NCBI RefSeq assembly: GCF_020509005.1
Contig: NC_063017.1
Span: 3,968,001-4,032,000 of the forward strand
Direction: 5' to 3'
From: Fulvia fulva
Lineage: Eukaryota; Ascomycota; Dothideomycetes; Mycosphaerellales; Mycosphaerellaceae
DNA length: 64,000 nt
The notes under the pieces are model-generated. The model was not told where the DNA came from and ran no database searches. It worked only from the letters and a program-made list of their open reading frames with translations. Positions 1 to 12,483 of the stretch are shown piece by piece. A program made the position numbers and the translations under genes. Numbering within the stretch: the stretch's first letter is position 1; every line of letters begins with the position of its first letter.

Positions 1-704
1 GAAATCGTTTGTAGAGCAACTATAGAAAGAGAGGTAGAACAACTAGGTTGTAGGGCATAGTAGACGCCCTTAGCTAGCGGGACAACCTAAGGAATAGTTA
101 GCTACAAAATCCGCGGTTAAGCACCCCCCGAAGCTTATCTACTACCGCCTTACGAGGGTATAGAGTAGCATAGCAACCTAACTACGAAGCGAACACATCG
201 GCCTCTAGGGGTACCTATTATAGAGGAAGGTTCTAGGATACACGAATACTAGCTGCCCCTACGGCTATCGCTCCTAGAACGTACGGCACGCACTCCTCGT
301 CTATCCGAGGTGGTCGCTAGGAAGGGGGGAGTAGATAGTAAAGGCGAGGAACCGGACGATTAGGGCACTTCTTAATAACGCTAAAGACCTACGGCGTATT
401 ACGAACTAGATACTAGAGAAGGGCTGGCTAGAACAGTACCGCCTAGTAGGAGCAGTACAGGAAGAGAGGACACGACGTAGCGCGACGAGACCGGCTAGGA
501 GCGGGGGCTAACGGGGTAGTGACATAGACTACGTACGTTTAGAGGGAAAGCTAATCTAGATAAGGAGTAGTCGGGGGCGGGAAGGGTTTTCACCTATTCG
601 GGTTTCCCTTTGTACATAACAATAGATATATACCTATATAGGCCGGATAGGGTCCTAGAACAGGGGAATAACAAATCTATCTATCTATATATAGGCGAGC
701 ATTT
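1..704 (+). mobile_element. RIP-mutated 3' end of a non-LTR retrotransposon (family alpha)
   Basis: The sequence matches the 3' end of LINE B (about 33,738-34,420) in the same orientation and is the reverse complement of the start of LINE A (9,956 onward). Differences between copies are almost all CA/TA or TG/TA, the RIP signature. It ends in a short TCTA-repeat tail near 690-704, the tail seen on every LINE in this window. The 5' part lies outside the window. No open frame survives. Confidence 0.8.
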
Positions 705-1810
705 TAGAATATATATTAAGTTACTATATATAAGCGCTAGTTAACGACGAGAATCACCTATACGTAGTGTCGGCTACGAACCTCTCGTCTTGCTACGAGA
801 GAGCTAAGTATTCTTACGCTAGAGCGTCGTAGGCGCGACGGGCGCGTAACGTAGACGAAGCCGCGGCGAATAGAGGACTACTAGTAAAACGGGTATAAAA
901 ACTATCCGACGAGCGTGTACTCGTATCGGGAGCGAGTCCCTCTTCTTTCTACGTATAAGAAGGGCGCGGAACCGTGGCCTATACGCTCGATAGGACACCT
1001 CTAGTATAAGTATAGAATTTTTACCTCCGGAGACCGTAAGCCGAGCGGGCTAAGCGACGAACATTAGACGAGCGGACTATAGAATAATAACTAAGCGGAC
1101 TATACGACGGCGTCGAGCAGACTACGAAACAATCTAGTGTTTACTAGCGGGCAATACGGTAGGTAGGTAGATACGCGGCGAAGCCTATAAGGGCCTATTA
1201 AATACCCGGTATAGGAACGAGGGTTTTGCCTAAGGTACTACCTATCCCGCTACATAACGTACCTAGTCTAATATAGTAGATTGCGACGAGGAAAAGACGA
1301 TAGCCTAAGTAAGGAAAAGACGGCTATTAGGACGGGGAAAAGACGTATAATATAGGTAGATTAGTTCTATAATCGGGGAGGATCGAGGGTAGGGTAATAA
1401 GGAACTTTATATTAGTTAGTAGGTAGAAACGTAAGGAGTACGCTGCCCGGCGTAGTGTGTACCCCGAGCAAACCTACGAGGTATAGACGGCCGCTTTCTA
1501 GAGATAGGCTACGGTAACGCGAAGGGCGTTAAAACCTAGGGCGTAGTGTATACTAGTAGCGACGGCTAACACTATCTATATAGCCCGAGAGGACGGATAC
1601 GCGTGTCGGTCAATAGAGAGCACTAAAGGGCTTAGGCCTATAGAGGTGGATATTGGCTTAAGGAGCAAACAGGGAGGGAGGGCGTAGAGGGAAGCTTTTG
1701 CTCCGGGCTAACCTCTCGAAACGAGGCTACACGGTGGTGCTAGATGAGTAGGAAAGCGCGGTTAAGACTTGTCACCTTATCTCGTAGCTAGCTTGCTAAA
1801 TACGATTCCT
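705..1810. repeat. RIP-mutated repetitive DNA, identity unknown
   Basis: This stretch has the same base habit as the neighbouring elements: TA-rich words, TAG everywhere, few CA/TG, CpG kept. I could not decode a protein from it. It could be an LTR plus leader of the retroelement whose gag-like region appears at 3,498-4,469 beyond the inserted LINE fragment. Bases 1,204-1,254 are nearly identical to the extreme 5' tip of LINE C (44,436-44,486), two differences, both RIP-type. Confidence 0.5.
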
Positions 1811-3497
1811 TCCTTGTCACTGGACATATCAGGAGCCTTTGACAATGTCTTACACCAGAGGCTGATCCACATCCTGAAACAGAAGGCTATCCCTAACTGG
1901 ACAGTCCAGTTCATCCAGTCCTTCCTTAGAGGCAGAACCACAAGACTAAGACTGGGCAGATACAAATCTGACAGCATGCCTACAGAGACAGGAATCCCAC
2001 AGGGATCAACAATGTCTCCAATCCTGTTTCTCCTCTTTATGGCAGACCTGCCAGCAAAGCTAAACTCCAGAAACACATCAGCCTCAGGGTTTGTGGATGA
2101 CACAAACATCCTAGCCTGGTTAGACAGCACAGAAGAGAACTGCAGAATCTTGCAGAAGAAACACAAGGAATGTGAGGAATGGGCCAGGAAACATGGAGCC
2201 AGATTTGCCCTAGAGAAGTATCAACTTATCCACTTTAGTAGAGCCAGAAACAGACACAATACAGTCCTGGGCATAGTTTTTACAACCCCTGTATCTACGC
2301 TAACCCCTTCCGGCTATCCATGTCCATCTCAGGAGGTGTTACTACCTTCAATCTCACTATCAAGAATGGGCCAAGCTCACACCTGAGGACATACAACGTA
2401 TATGCAAGAGCATGCGAGAACGCTGCGAGGCAGTAATAGCCAACGATGGAGGACACACCAGGTGGTGAGCTACGCCAAGCAGTGGATACATCCTTCCTAA
2501 TGAGGAAAGGTGGAAGAACAGGGGCTGGAAAAACTATGCCCAAGACTGTATGCAAGCCCCAATCACCATTCAGGGACACACAACAGAACCCTCAAGTGAA
2601 TTAAGGGTGCTAGGAATATGGCTGGATCCAAAGCTTAGCTAGGGACCACAGGTCAAGAAAGCACAGGCAAGAGCAGACAACAACAGGCAATCAATTGACA
2701 GGCTTACAGCCTCCACATAGGGAGCCATATTTGCGAAAGCAAAGGTTATGTACAAGGCCATTGTGAAGCCAGCCATGCTATATAGAGCCCAGATCTGGTC
2801 AGCCCAAGACAAGATCCTAAAGAGAATTGTAGATCCCATCAGCAGAGCCCAAGCCTCCTGTCTGAAAAAGGTGCTTAGAGCATACAAGTCAACTCCAACA
2901 AGGGTGGTCGAAATGGAGTCTGGCTCCCCACCAGCCAAGCTCTACCTTCAAGGGTTGAGATACCAGTATGCAGGAAAGACGTCTGCATACCCAGCCCAGC
3001 TAGTAATCCAGAAGGCAGTCAACAAAATCAGGAGCCAGTGCACAAGAAGGCACAGACAAGCAAGACCCAATCCAGCCCCACAGAAGCAGCAGGACCTGCA
3101 GAAGTTCAAAGAACTAACAGAACAGCTGCACCTAGCCCAGCAGGAACAGGACAGAAGGGCTCAAGGGAGAGGATCAGCAGCCAGCCAAGGGAAGAAGCAA
3201 CAGTCTCTAGCTGAAAGGATGGCAGGACTCCTCTGGAAGACTGAATAGACAAGAACCCCATAGAGGCCAGGAACCCCAAAGGCACTCCAACAGTTTAGTA
3301 GCCACAACTACCTACTGTACTCAGACCTGACCAGGTCAGAAGCAAGCATAGCAATACAAATCCGCTCTGAACACATCGGAGTCAGGGCATACCTACATCA
3401 GAGAAAAGTCCCAGGTATCGAAGACAAGAGTTGCCTATATGGCTACCTGTCCTAGAATGTCGAACATAGACTTCTAGGTTGTAAAGAATTAGTATAA
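1811..3497 (+). mobile_element. Internal fragment of a Tad1-like LINE (family beta), lightly mutated
   Basis: Collinear with the reverse-transcriptase half of ORF2 of LINE C. It starts in the conserved LDISGAFDNV block, includes the PQGSTMSPILF and FVDDTNILAW motifs, and runs towards the C-terminal Cys-His region. It lacks the endonuclease, ORF1 and the 3' tail, so it is truncated at both ends. A few TAG stops are present, but CA and TG are still common, so it escaped most of the RIP that hit its surroundings. It is interrupted by a small DNA transposon at 2,262-2,548. Both borders are approximate. Confidence 0.85.
2262..2548 (+). mobile_element. Miniature Tc1/mariner-type transposon with a transposase C-terminal remnant
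   Basis: The insertion splits the LINE fragment exactly; the uninterrupted sequence is seen in LINE C. It is flanked by a TA dinucleotide on each side (2,260-2,261 and 2,549-2,550). Its ends are inverted repeats of about 30 bp, both reading CAGTCYTGGGCATAGTTTTT inward for the first 20. Inside, about 2,365-2,468 on the plus strand reads as the last 30-35 codons of a Tc1/Fot1-like transposase (WAKLTPEDIQRI ... VIANDGGHTRW, then stop). It is therefore an internally deleted, non-autonomous copy. Confidence 0.85.
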
Positions 3498-4469
3498 GTA
3501 GGAGACTACCCGTTAAACTAGGAGTAAAAGGACCTTTATTAGGTCGCTTAGGCTAACTAGGAGCCGTATAACTCCTCTACTAGATGACTTTACCTACCTA
3601 CGCAAGTTTTTAGCCGGCCTAAAGCCCGATATACTAGCTAAACTAGACAATCGTAACTTCCGAGCGACTAATACAAATATCCGCGTCTACTTCTAGTAGG
3701 CTATTATAGCCGACTAGCGACTCTATCTTAGCCGCGGAAGAGACTAGAAGCTAGCTATAATAATATTAGCCGTCGAGAAGTTCATAGACGGAGATACTAA
3801 AGCCTTTATAGCTCTCCGGAGCGACTTAGGTAGCTCGGCGCGCGGTAGAGGACGCGGTAGAGGCCGCGGCGGACGTAGACGCGGGCGAGGCAATCGTAGA
3901 GGCCCCTCCGGGCGCTTAGACAAATACTATAACTATAGTAAGATAGGCCACTTTGCGCGCGACTACTCTAAGCTAAAAAAATAGAGCCTAAGACGTCTTA
4001 ATCGAGGTAGACATACTTAGGATCATTAGACGCCTCTATACCTCTACCTAGAGAATTATACTAGAATAGGACGACTCTAGCTACTAAGGGTAAGGCTTAG
4101 TAGATATAAGTAGAAGAGGATAGAGTATTGTCTTTATCTAAAGAACCCGAGTCGGAGACTAAAGAGAAGGTCGACTATACGATAGAGAGGCTAATAGCGA
4201 TAGGCGGAGGGCTCTTTACTATCGATACCCGCCTAGGACCTAATTAGGTTCGGGCTAAGGTTACCCTAGACTACGTAGCCTCTAAAGTATACCTCTTAGC
4301 CCGAAAATTGAAGCAACTCTCTCGATCGCTTTTTAGGGACTTACCGCTAGTAAGGATCGTCCTCCTAAACGGTAAGGAGATCATTTCTACTTAGAGTGTC
4401 CTTCTACTATATTAGATTAGTACCTAGTAGGATATAGTCCCCGCTAGAGTTATTAATATAGAAGGATTT
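3498..4469 (+). pseudogene. RIP-destroyed retroelement gag with a zinc-knuckle relic
   Basis: Around 3,830-3,980 the plus strand reads an Arg-Gly tract followed by DKYYNYSKIGHFARDYSKL. This is the shape of a CX2CX4HX4C RNA-binding knuckle in which all three Cys codons now read Tyr, as expected from TGY->TAY RIP changes. Further on, about 4,218-4,380 is a readable stretch that could be protease-like, but I cannot prove it. TAG stops are frequent. Copia B interrupts or abuts it at 4,470. Class (Gypsy or other) is uncertain. Confidence 0.6.
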
Positions 4470-4703
4470 TGTTAAGAACATATAGGCCGTAGGTCAAGTA
4501 TATAGGTATAGGTGTATTATATAACTAGATTACGTAACTAGGGTTTACTAGCCTATAGGCTAGTAAACATCCGGACACCTAGTATCTACCTATACTAATA
4601 CTAGCGATACTATATATAGATACACGCTATCCTATTAGGTCCTTCTTTATCTTTCGTATAATCCGCCGTCTTCTACTACTACGTAACTCGTACCTATTTA
4701 ATA
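4470..4703 (+). repeat. 5' LTR of Copia B
   Basis: Begins TGTTAAGA and ends in the RIP-altered form of TTTTAACA (TTTAATA). It is 234 bp against 236 bp for the Copia A LTR. The same sequence recurs at 9,809-9,955 and 26,712-26,813, the split 3' LTR of this element. Confidence 0.85.
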
Positions 4704-4719
4704 GGTTATAAGCCCGGGT
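4704..4719 (+). other. Primer-binding site of Copia B (RIP-altered)
   Basis: GGTTATAAGCCCGGGT directly follows the LTR. It is the Copia A site with one TG->TA change. See the Copia A site at 20,991 for the tRNA interpretation. Confidence 0.7.
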
Positions 4720-7700
4720 TAGTAACTCGGTATTTTACCCTCGATAAAGTCGTATTAGAGTTATTCCTCTTTAGAACAAAAGGAAGGTAGACTAGAGGCC
4801 GTAACCGCCTTATATAGGAAGCTATAGTCGTGCTATAGGCATATATAAGGCGTAAAAGAGCCTAGTAAGGTACTATTAGACTCTAAGTTAGGGAGTCTAT
4901 ACTAATACCTTAGATAAGTAGGCGAGCTTACTAAGAAGAGTCGCTCTCTAGACATCGCGTTCGTATCGACTAACTGTTTATTCTAAGAGAGCCGTAGTGT
5001 CTTAGAAACCCCCTCTACTAAGAGAGCCGTAGTGTCTTAGAAACCCCCTCTACTAAGAGAGTTATGCTATAGTGTCTTAGTACTAATACGATCCTTACCG
5101 ACCGACTTTCCTTCTCTTCCCGGCGGATAGCTATCCTCTCCGCTATTAACCTCGCGTTCGGTTCATCCTATTTCGATACGATCGCGTACGACCGAATATA
5201 TCCTTTTACCTAAGGGTAGCTAACCTGTCCCTTAACTTATAAGAAATAGAGAACGAGACTAGGTTCTTAAGAAAGAGAGTAGCACCTATTCTAATAAGAG
5301 AGAACTACGAAACAAAGTTCAAGCTAATAAGAATATACCTAGTATTAAAGTAGGTGAACTAGGTCCTCGAAGACATTATTACGGACATTCCCGCTATAAC
5401 CCTATCTATAGTAACACCCTCTACATTATCGGAGTCATCCCTTCCTTTAGATTAAGCGATAAGGAAGGCATCGTATAGACGGTATAATATAACGGCCCTA
5501 TATAAGATATATATCTATCTGTCGATAGATAACTAAGAGATAATATACGAGATCCGGTATACGAAGGAGTTATAGGAATAGGCTAAAGCTAAATATAAGA
5601 GAAGACTTCTCGCTACTAGAAGAAGTTTGCTTTAGCAATATACTAATTTCGTGATGACAGAGGACTAGTCAATAGATAACGCCTAGTAGGAGCTTAGCTT
5701 AATTATAAGGAGGGCTGTTTCAATCTCGCCTTAGTTCTAAGACATTTAGACTAAGGACAGAAAGATCTAGTAACTCTTAGTAGCTCTACTAGACTCATTT
5801 AGCTCAATTCGCTATGTAATTAATGCCTAGGTGAATCTCTTACTATAAGACATTCTTATAATTCTTAGGAAGAAGCAAGAATTTATAATTTATTAAGGGA
5901 TAGCTATATTCGCTAAGAAGGGTTTCTAGGGTAAGCTTACGTACTATCCTACGATAGTAACTATTTTATAAGTAAGTGCCTATACCTTTCTATAGCTTAG
6001 TAGGCTATTAGGAACAAGGACAAACTAGCTAGGGTTACCTACTCTACTAAGAGACAATTGTTACTACCTCGTAGGAGGTTATTATTACTAAACCTTCGTG
6101 ATGTCCTTAAGGTAATAACGGACCTTATAAAGTAGATAAAGGAGAGCCGTAAGCCAAAGGCCTCCTCTAGTAAGAAGCCTATAAGGGCCTATACGACCTA
6201 GGAAGACGTATTAGACTCTAAGATACTATTAGAAGATAATGATGTTGATAAGGTTACCTATTCTACTATAGAAGCTAAAGGTAAGTACCCCTCGTCCGAG
6301 TAGTTACTTAACTCTTGTGCTTCATTATATATACCTGACCAAGATTTACTATTCAGGACACTAAAGCCTCTTTAAAAGAGGAAGTAGATCAAGGTTAGGG
6401 ATAGCTATCTATAAGCTATATATATAGGAAGTGTAGTAATAGGTAGTCCTTCTAGAAAGCAAATTGTCTTAGAAAATGTCTCGTTTGTTCCTAGCCTTAG
6501 AGTTAGTCTTGTTTCGTAGAATCAGTTTAGCTAATAGTTTACTATCTAACTACCTAGTTTCACCCTAAAATTCTTATCTAGTAAACCCGTTGTCTAGACT
6601 AAACTTTGAGGAGGAGTACCGTTTATCTACTCGATCTCGGAAATTCTTAAGCTATAGTATACTAGTATACTCTCTAAAGAACGTAACGGCACCGCTATAG
6701 CTAATAATAAGTCCGAAGATCAGTAGGAGCTATAGTATAGAAGTTATATACACCTTAGTAAGGGACTACTAAGAAACCTTTATAGAGTTACTAATAAGAA
6801 AGATCCTATCTCTATTCCTTCTAAATACCTAAGTTATAAGGTATACTCCCTTACTAATATAAGGAAGTTTAAGGGACCTACTATAGAGAGAAAAGGAGAA
6901 AGGCTAGCCCTTGTCTCTACTAATATCTATAGGCCTTTTTAGTACGTAGTCTCTAGGCTAGGATACAAATATTAGCTTAAGATTATAGACAACTTCTCTA
7001 GGAAGAAGTGGGCAATCCCTTTAAAGGCTAGGAGCAACGCTCCTATAGCCCTACGGGATTAGAAGGTCTAGGCAGAACAGTAGTTAAGGTGCTTTCTGTC
7101 TACGATCCGTAGTAATAGTATAAGGGTAATTCTCGCCTTACTAAAAGAGTAGGAGAAGGATTTTAGCACTTAGATAGACATAACTAATGCCTATAACTCT
7201 CTTTAAAATAGACCTATAGAAAGGTCAATTCAAGCCTCTAAGAATATAGTCCGGGCTATACTTAAAGACTCTAGTATACTAGTTAAGTTCTAGCTAGAAG
7301 CTTTATTAGTATAGACTATAATTAGAAACAGACTGCCTAATAGTCCGATCATTAATAGTATTACTCTTTTACTAGAAGAAGCCTTTACTAGCTAAGTACT
7401 GTTAGTCGACTATTTCCGCGTCTAGAGATATAAAGCTATAGTCTATATAGACCTAAGAGCCTAACCTTAAGGCTTAAGGAGAGACAAGTTAATAAACCGA
7501 GGGAAAGAAGCCGTATTTATAGGCTACTTAGAAAACACTACAAAACGATAGCTGTTCTAGGATCCCGACATAAAAGCTATAAAAGCGTATAGTTACGTCG
7601 ACTAGTTTAAGAATAAGAAGGGGGGAGATATAGATCTTGGTATCACCTCTACTAACTAGCCGAGTCGAGCGCTATAGCGTAATCCTGTTAGGAGGAAGCC

Positions 7701-9808
7701 CTTTAGGGCGAAATTTTCCGATAGGGGATTATTAGAGACACCGTTACGAAGGCTAGGAGAAAATATTAAGGCGGTTTTAATACTATCGAAGGCCGATAGC
7801 GGTAGATCTATATAGAACCTACCTAAGTCATTAACACTATAATAACCGCTATTTATATAACTTCCCCCTCCCCTAAAGGACATTAGGGAATACTAGAAGT
7901 TTAGAGATTAGGGTACTCTAATAAAAGAAAAAGAAGATGTCGTTTAGTTCGACCTATCCGAATACCTAGCGCCACCTTAGGTTATAGGTAACAAGAGGTT
8001 AAGGGGGGACGGAGATAATAACTCTAAAGAGTATAAGGCTAAACACTATAAGGCTCTTATCGCCTAGATGTTCTATCTAGACCCTATAATAAGCTAGGTA
8101 GAGGAGATTCTTAACGACGTAGAAGAATATATATTTGCTACTATTAGGTAGGCGATAGCCTATTAGTAGGAAGTACTAATCCCAAATTCCTATAAGGTAG
8201 CCGTAGGAGACCCTAAATAGGGATATATATAGAAAGAGGTAATCGAGAACGAACTTATTACCTTAGTAAGTAATAACACCTAGGAAGTAGTTGTACCGCC
8301 AAAGGGTACGAATCTAATTACTTCTAGGTAGGTCTTTGATATAAAAAGAATAATTAGTAGAGCTATTAAGAAGTTTAAGGCAAGACTAGTTATAAGAGGG
8401 GTTTTATAGAAATATAGAGTTGACTTTGAAGAGACTTTTATACCTACTATTAGATATAATACTCTTAGAGTATTTATAGTAGTAGTATATAAGAGAGATC
8501 TCGAGATGTATCTAGTAGATATAAATAATACTTTTACCTAAAGTAGCCTTCTTAAAGACATCTATATAATCCTACCTCTAGGAGTTAAAGCACCTCTAAA
8601 CATAGTGTTTAAGGTCCTACGAAGCCTTTATAGGCTTAAGCAAGTAGCTAGAGACTAGAACAAGCTCTATATTACAAAGCTAGAGAAGATTAGATTTACC
8701 TAGTCCTAGGTAGATCTATACCTATCTATCTATACGGATAGAGACCTTATAGTCCTTACCTATATAGATGACATACCTATTATAGCTCCGAAGCTATTAG
8801 ATGTTTAGTAGTTTAAGGCTAAGCTTAGAAAAGTGTTTAAGATTAAAGATCTTAGTGAACCTATAAAGATCCTTAGAATAAGGATTATAAGAGACAGGTC
8901 CTAAGGCACTTTAAAGCTTAATTAAGGACACTATGTCTACGCTAACTTAGCTAAGATAAATATAGCTAGAGAGAAGGCTACGCTAACCTACTCACCTATA
9001 GAGAGCTACGAGCATTTAGTGCCTACGGCTCCTATAGATAAGAGGTATAACAAACAGGATTACTAGAGCTATAATAGCACCTAGATATAGCTAATATAAT
9101 AATAAGGCTAGACTTAGTATTCCCCCTTAGAAGAATTAGCTTATATGTTACGAATCCCTCGTAGTAGTATATAAAGGCTTTAAAGAAGCTCTCTCGATAC
9201 CTACGGCCGTACCTAGACCTAGGTCTTATATATAGAAAGGGAGGGGGCAATCTCTAGGGATACTCGGACTCTAACTACGCTATAGACAAAGTGGATAGAG
9301 TCTCAATTCTAGGATACGTATAGTTCCTTTATAGATCACCTATATCCTAGATAAGTAGGAAGTAGAAGTCTATTATAACATTAATAATAGAAGCTAAGTT
9401 TATAGCTATAAACGTAGCCGTAAAGCAGTTACAATTTCTTGCTACTGTCCTTAGGGAAATGGGGTGCCTAGAACTAGTAGGAAAGAGCTCTTTCTAGCCG
9501 AGTATAAGGGTAAGCAAGGGCACTATTAACGAGCTAAGGCTAGTCAAGATTATAGGTAACAACTAAGCCGCTTTAATACTTATTAACAATGCCTATATAC
9601 ATAAAAGGTCAAAGTATATTAATGTTATATATAACTATATTAGACATCTCTAGTAGTAGAAGAAGATTATAGTAGACTACTACTATATAAAGGACATAGC
9701 TACTAATAGGTTAATAAAGCCCCTTAATAGCTAGTAGTTCTACAACTTTGTAAGGCAGCTCTAGCTTACGTAAAGGGATTATAGGAGACTATATAGCCTA
9801 AGTAGGAG
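4704..9808 (+). pseudogene. Copia B gag-pol, heavily RIP-mutated
   Basis: Collinear with Copia A gag-pol but full of TAG/TAA stops. Recognisable pieces: protease block with ...NSCAS near 6,310 (Asp codon changed to Asn by TTGAC->TTAAC, Cys kept), integrase blocks near 6,950-7,290, reverse-transcriptase blocks near 8,320-8,800 (VDINNTFT-like, YIDDIPI), and RNase H near 9,270-9,740. The same positions in Copia A are intact, so the element was once autonomous and was silenced by RIP. No single reading frame is long enough to be made today. Confidence 0.85.
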
Positions 9809-9955
9809 TGTTAAGAACATATAGGCCGTAGGTCAAGTATATAGGTATAGGTGTGTTATATAACTAGATTACGTAACTAGGGTTTACTAGCCTATAGGCT
9901 AGTAAACATCCGGACACCTAGTATCTACCTATACTAATACTAGCGATACTATATA
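9809..9955 (+). repeat. 3' LTR of Copia B, left part
   Basis: Identical in layout to the first 147 bp of the 5' LTR at 4,470. It is cut at TAGCGATACTATATA (9,941-9,955), which is repeated at 26,712-26,726 where the LTR resumes. This 15-bp duplication marks the LINE A insertion. Confidence 0.85.
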
Positions 9956-11998
9956 GATAGATAGATTTGTTATTCCCCTGTTCTAGGACCCTATCCGGCC
10001 TATATAGGTATATATCTATTGTTATATACAAAGGGAAACCCGAATAGGTGAAAACCCTTCCCGCCCCCGACTACTCCTTATCTAGTTTAGCTTTCCCTCT
10101 AAACGTACGTAGTCTATGTCACTACCCCGTTAGCCCCCGCTCCTAGCCGGTCTCGTCGCGCTACGTCGTGTCCTCTCTTCCTACACTACTCCTACTAGGC
10201 GGTACTATTCTAGCTAGCCCTTCTCTAGTATCTAGTTCGTAATACGCCGTAGGTCCTTAGCGTTGTTAAGAAGTACCCTAATCGTCCGGTTCCTCGCCTT
10301 TGCTATCTACTCCCCCCTTCCTAGCGACTACCTCGGATAGACGAGGAGTACGTACCGTACGCTCTAGGAGCGATAGCCGTAGGGGCAGCTAGTATTCGTA
10401 TATCCTAGAACCTTCCTCTATAATAGGTACCCCTAGAGGCCGATATGTTCGCTTCGTAGTTAGGTTACTATGCTACTCTATACCCTCGTAAGGCGGTAGT
10501 AGATAAGCTTCGGGGGGTGCTTAACCGCGGATTTTGTAGCTAACTATTCCTTAGGTTGTCCCGCTAGCTAAGGGCGTCTACTATACCCTACAACCTAGTT
10601 ATTCCACCTCTCTTTCTATAGTTGCTCTATAAACGATTTCTTACCTTCCTATTATATTGCTAGCTATTCGTCCCTTGCCCGGTAGTTCGGCTCGTTTCCG
10701 GGTCGAATGCCCCTATACGCTAGTACTGATTCGCGGGCCCTTACGACTATACTAGCGATGACCTTCTATACTAGGTACTGTACCGACTTGCCTAAGTAGG
10801 AGGTCCGTAGTCCCTAGATATATAGGTCGATCGGCGGTATAGCGGTCTCGTGCTTAAGTATCCTCGTTAGTATCGACTTATATACCCCGGTGACCTTCCT
10901 TAGGCATTAGTTTTAGATCTTCGCTAGCGGCGCGACGAGTCCCTTCGATAGGTAGGCCCTCTCGCCTAAGGACTACACTTAGATACTATAGGTAAGGACT
11001 GGCCGTATAATAGCCGTATATAGAAGTCGTGACTACCGGAAGTCCGCCCCCTATATAGACGTAGTGAGCCTCTAGTATAATGCTATATTCTGTTTAGCTT
11101 TCCGTAATATTACCTATACGTACTTCCTCTACCGTAGCGCCGGGTCCACCTATAGTCCGAGGATCCTAAGCTAATTTACCGGGTTAGTCGTGTGCCCCTA
11201 TATCTAGATAGAAGCTTATATATTGTAGAACCGTAGCCGGCGCGTAAAGTGTATTAGATTGTACTTTTCTAGGGCAAACCGAGCCCCGTGCCTCCTAGCC
11301 TAGTCCTCGTAGATCTTGTGCTTCTCTTCTAGTAGCCTACAGTTCTCCTTAGTCGAGGAAGACTACGCTAGGATGTTTGTGTCGTCTACGAAGCCGCTCG
11401 CAGCGGTGTTCTGGGATTCTAGGGCTAGGAGCAGCGTCGCTATAAAGAAGAGGAACAGAATAGGTACTAGCGTTAAGCCTTACGGGATTCTAGTATAGAC
11501 TGCTTAAAATAGGCTTCTATACTAGCCGACTAGGATCGACGTACTACGGTTTTGGAGGTAGGACCGTACGAAGTTGACAAGCTACTTAGGGAGTCCTTTC
11601 GACCTTAGGATATAGAGTAGCCGCGGGTATAATACGTAGTCGAAGGCTCCCGATATATCTAGGCTAAGTAAGGAAGCTACCTTGTCCCTATTCTTATACT
11701 AGATAGCCTTTACCTAAGAGGTGATAAGTTCTATTACGGATAGCGTCGATCGCTATAGGCGCGTACCTATCTAGGTATCCGGGAGTAGGGAGTGTTCCTC
11801 TACCGCCTCGGAGAGTCTCGTTATAACTAGCTTCTTAAGCGCCTTCCTAAGAGTATTAAGGAGCGCAATTAGGCGGTACGACTTTACCTACGTATAGTCT
11901 TCCTTCTACGGCTTACGTAGGACTACTGTCGTCGATTATTTAAAAGCTATCGGGTGGTACCCGGTCTATAGGTAGGCGTTGAAGATCGCTATAACTAC
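9956..11998 (-). mobile_element. LINE A part 1: 3' end and RT half (family alpha, RIP-mutated)
   Basis: Minus-strand non-LTR retrotransposon. It begins with its TCTA-type tail (GATAGATAGAT on the plus strand) and continues into the RT region. The FVDD box region and neighbouring RT blocks can still be matched to LINE B (32,300-33,300) and to the intact LINE C. Stops are numerous. Gypsy A interrupts it at 11,999; the sequence resumes at 18,141. Confidence 0.85.
11994..11998. repeat. Target-site duplication of Gypsy A (left)
   Basis: ACTAC immediately before the 5' LTR, repeated at 18,136-18,140 after the 3' LTR. LINE B has the uninterrupted target at about 32,370, which confirms the junction. 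Confidence 0.9.
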
Positions 11999-12441
11999 TG
12001 TCATGGTCTCCCCACAGAGTGTACAGAAGGTGGGGACAGAAGAGCCTCAGAGCGCTCAGAAGTCGTCAAGAAGTGACAGTCCAGCTTGGTGTGTGAGCGC
12101 CAAGAATCACATGCCCCGCAACATTCACTACGGGACCCAGCCCTCCAAATTCACCCCTCTACCAAACTTTGAAGCACGTGGAAGACTCGGAACGTAGGGC
12201 AGGTTGGAATAAGGTTTTGAGCAAAGCTGCTGAGCGCGGCTTCGCACGGGTTAGCCCTGTTGATGCGGGGACACGCACTCGCGAGGGTCGCGTATAAATA
12301 TCTGGCCTTCCCCAGGCCTCTCTTGCTTTCTTCGTCTTTTGTTTTGTGTAGCAATCATACTATACCCTTTTGCATCTGCACTTCGCACCTGCATTCTCGC
12401 TTTCACCCTTGCATCTCACAGGCCAGGCTCTCGCCCTGACA
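11999..12441 (+). repeat. 5' LTR of Gypsy A
   Basis: 443 bp, starts TGTCATGG, ends CCCTGACA. It differs from the 3' LTR (17,693-18,135) at about five positions, mostly CA/TA or TG/TA, so the insertion is fairly young and only lightly hit by RIP. Confidence 0.92.
12293..12300 (+). promoter_or_regulatory. TATA box in the Gypsy A LTR
   Basis: TATAAATA lies in the 5' LTR about 190 bp before the gag ATG, a natural position for the element's own promoter. The 3' LTR copy reads TATAGATA. Function is inferred from position and sequence only. Confidence 0.55.
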
Positions 12442-12483
12442 TCACAAAAGACCAACAAACCGTCAACCACTCGAGTCATCCTC

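Noticed and set aside
1769..2386. 205-residue plus-strand open frame
   Set aside because: It is a chimera of LINE reverse transcriptase and the first part of the inserted mini transposon, not a gene.
12151..12354. Minus-strand 67-residue frame repeated in both Gypsy A LTRs
   Set aside because: Lies wholly in LTR sequence with promoter elements; repetition only reflects the LTR pair.
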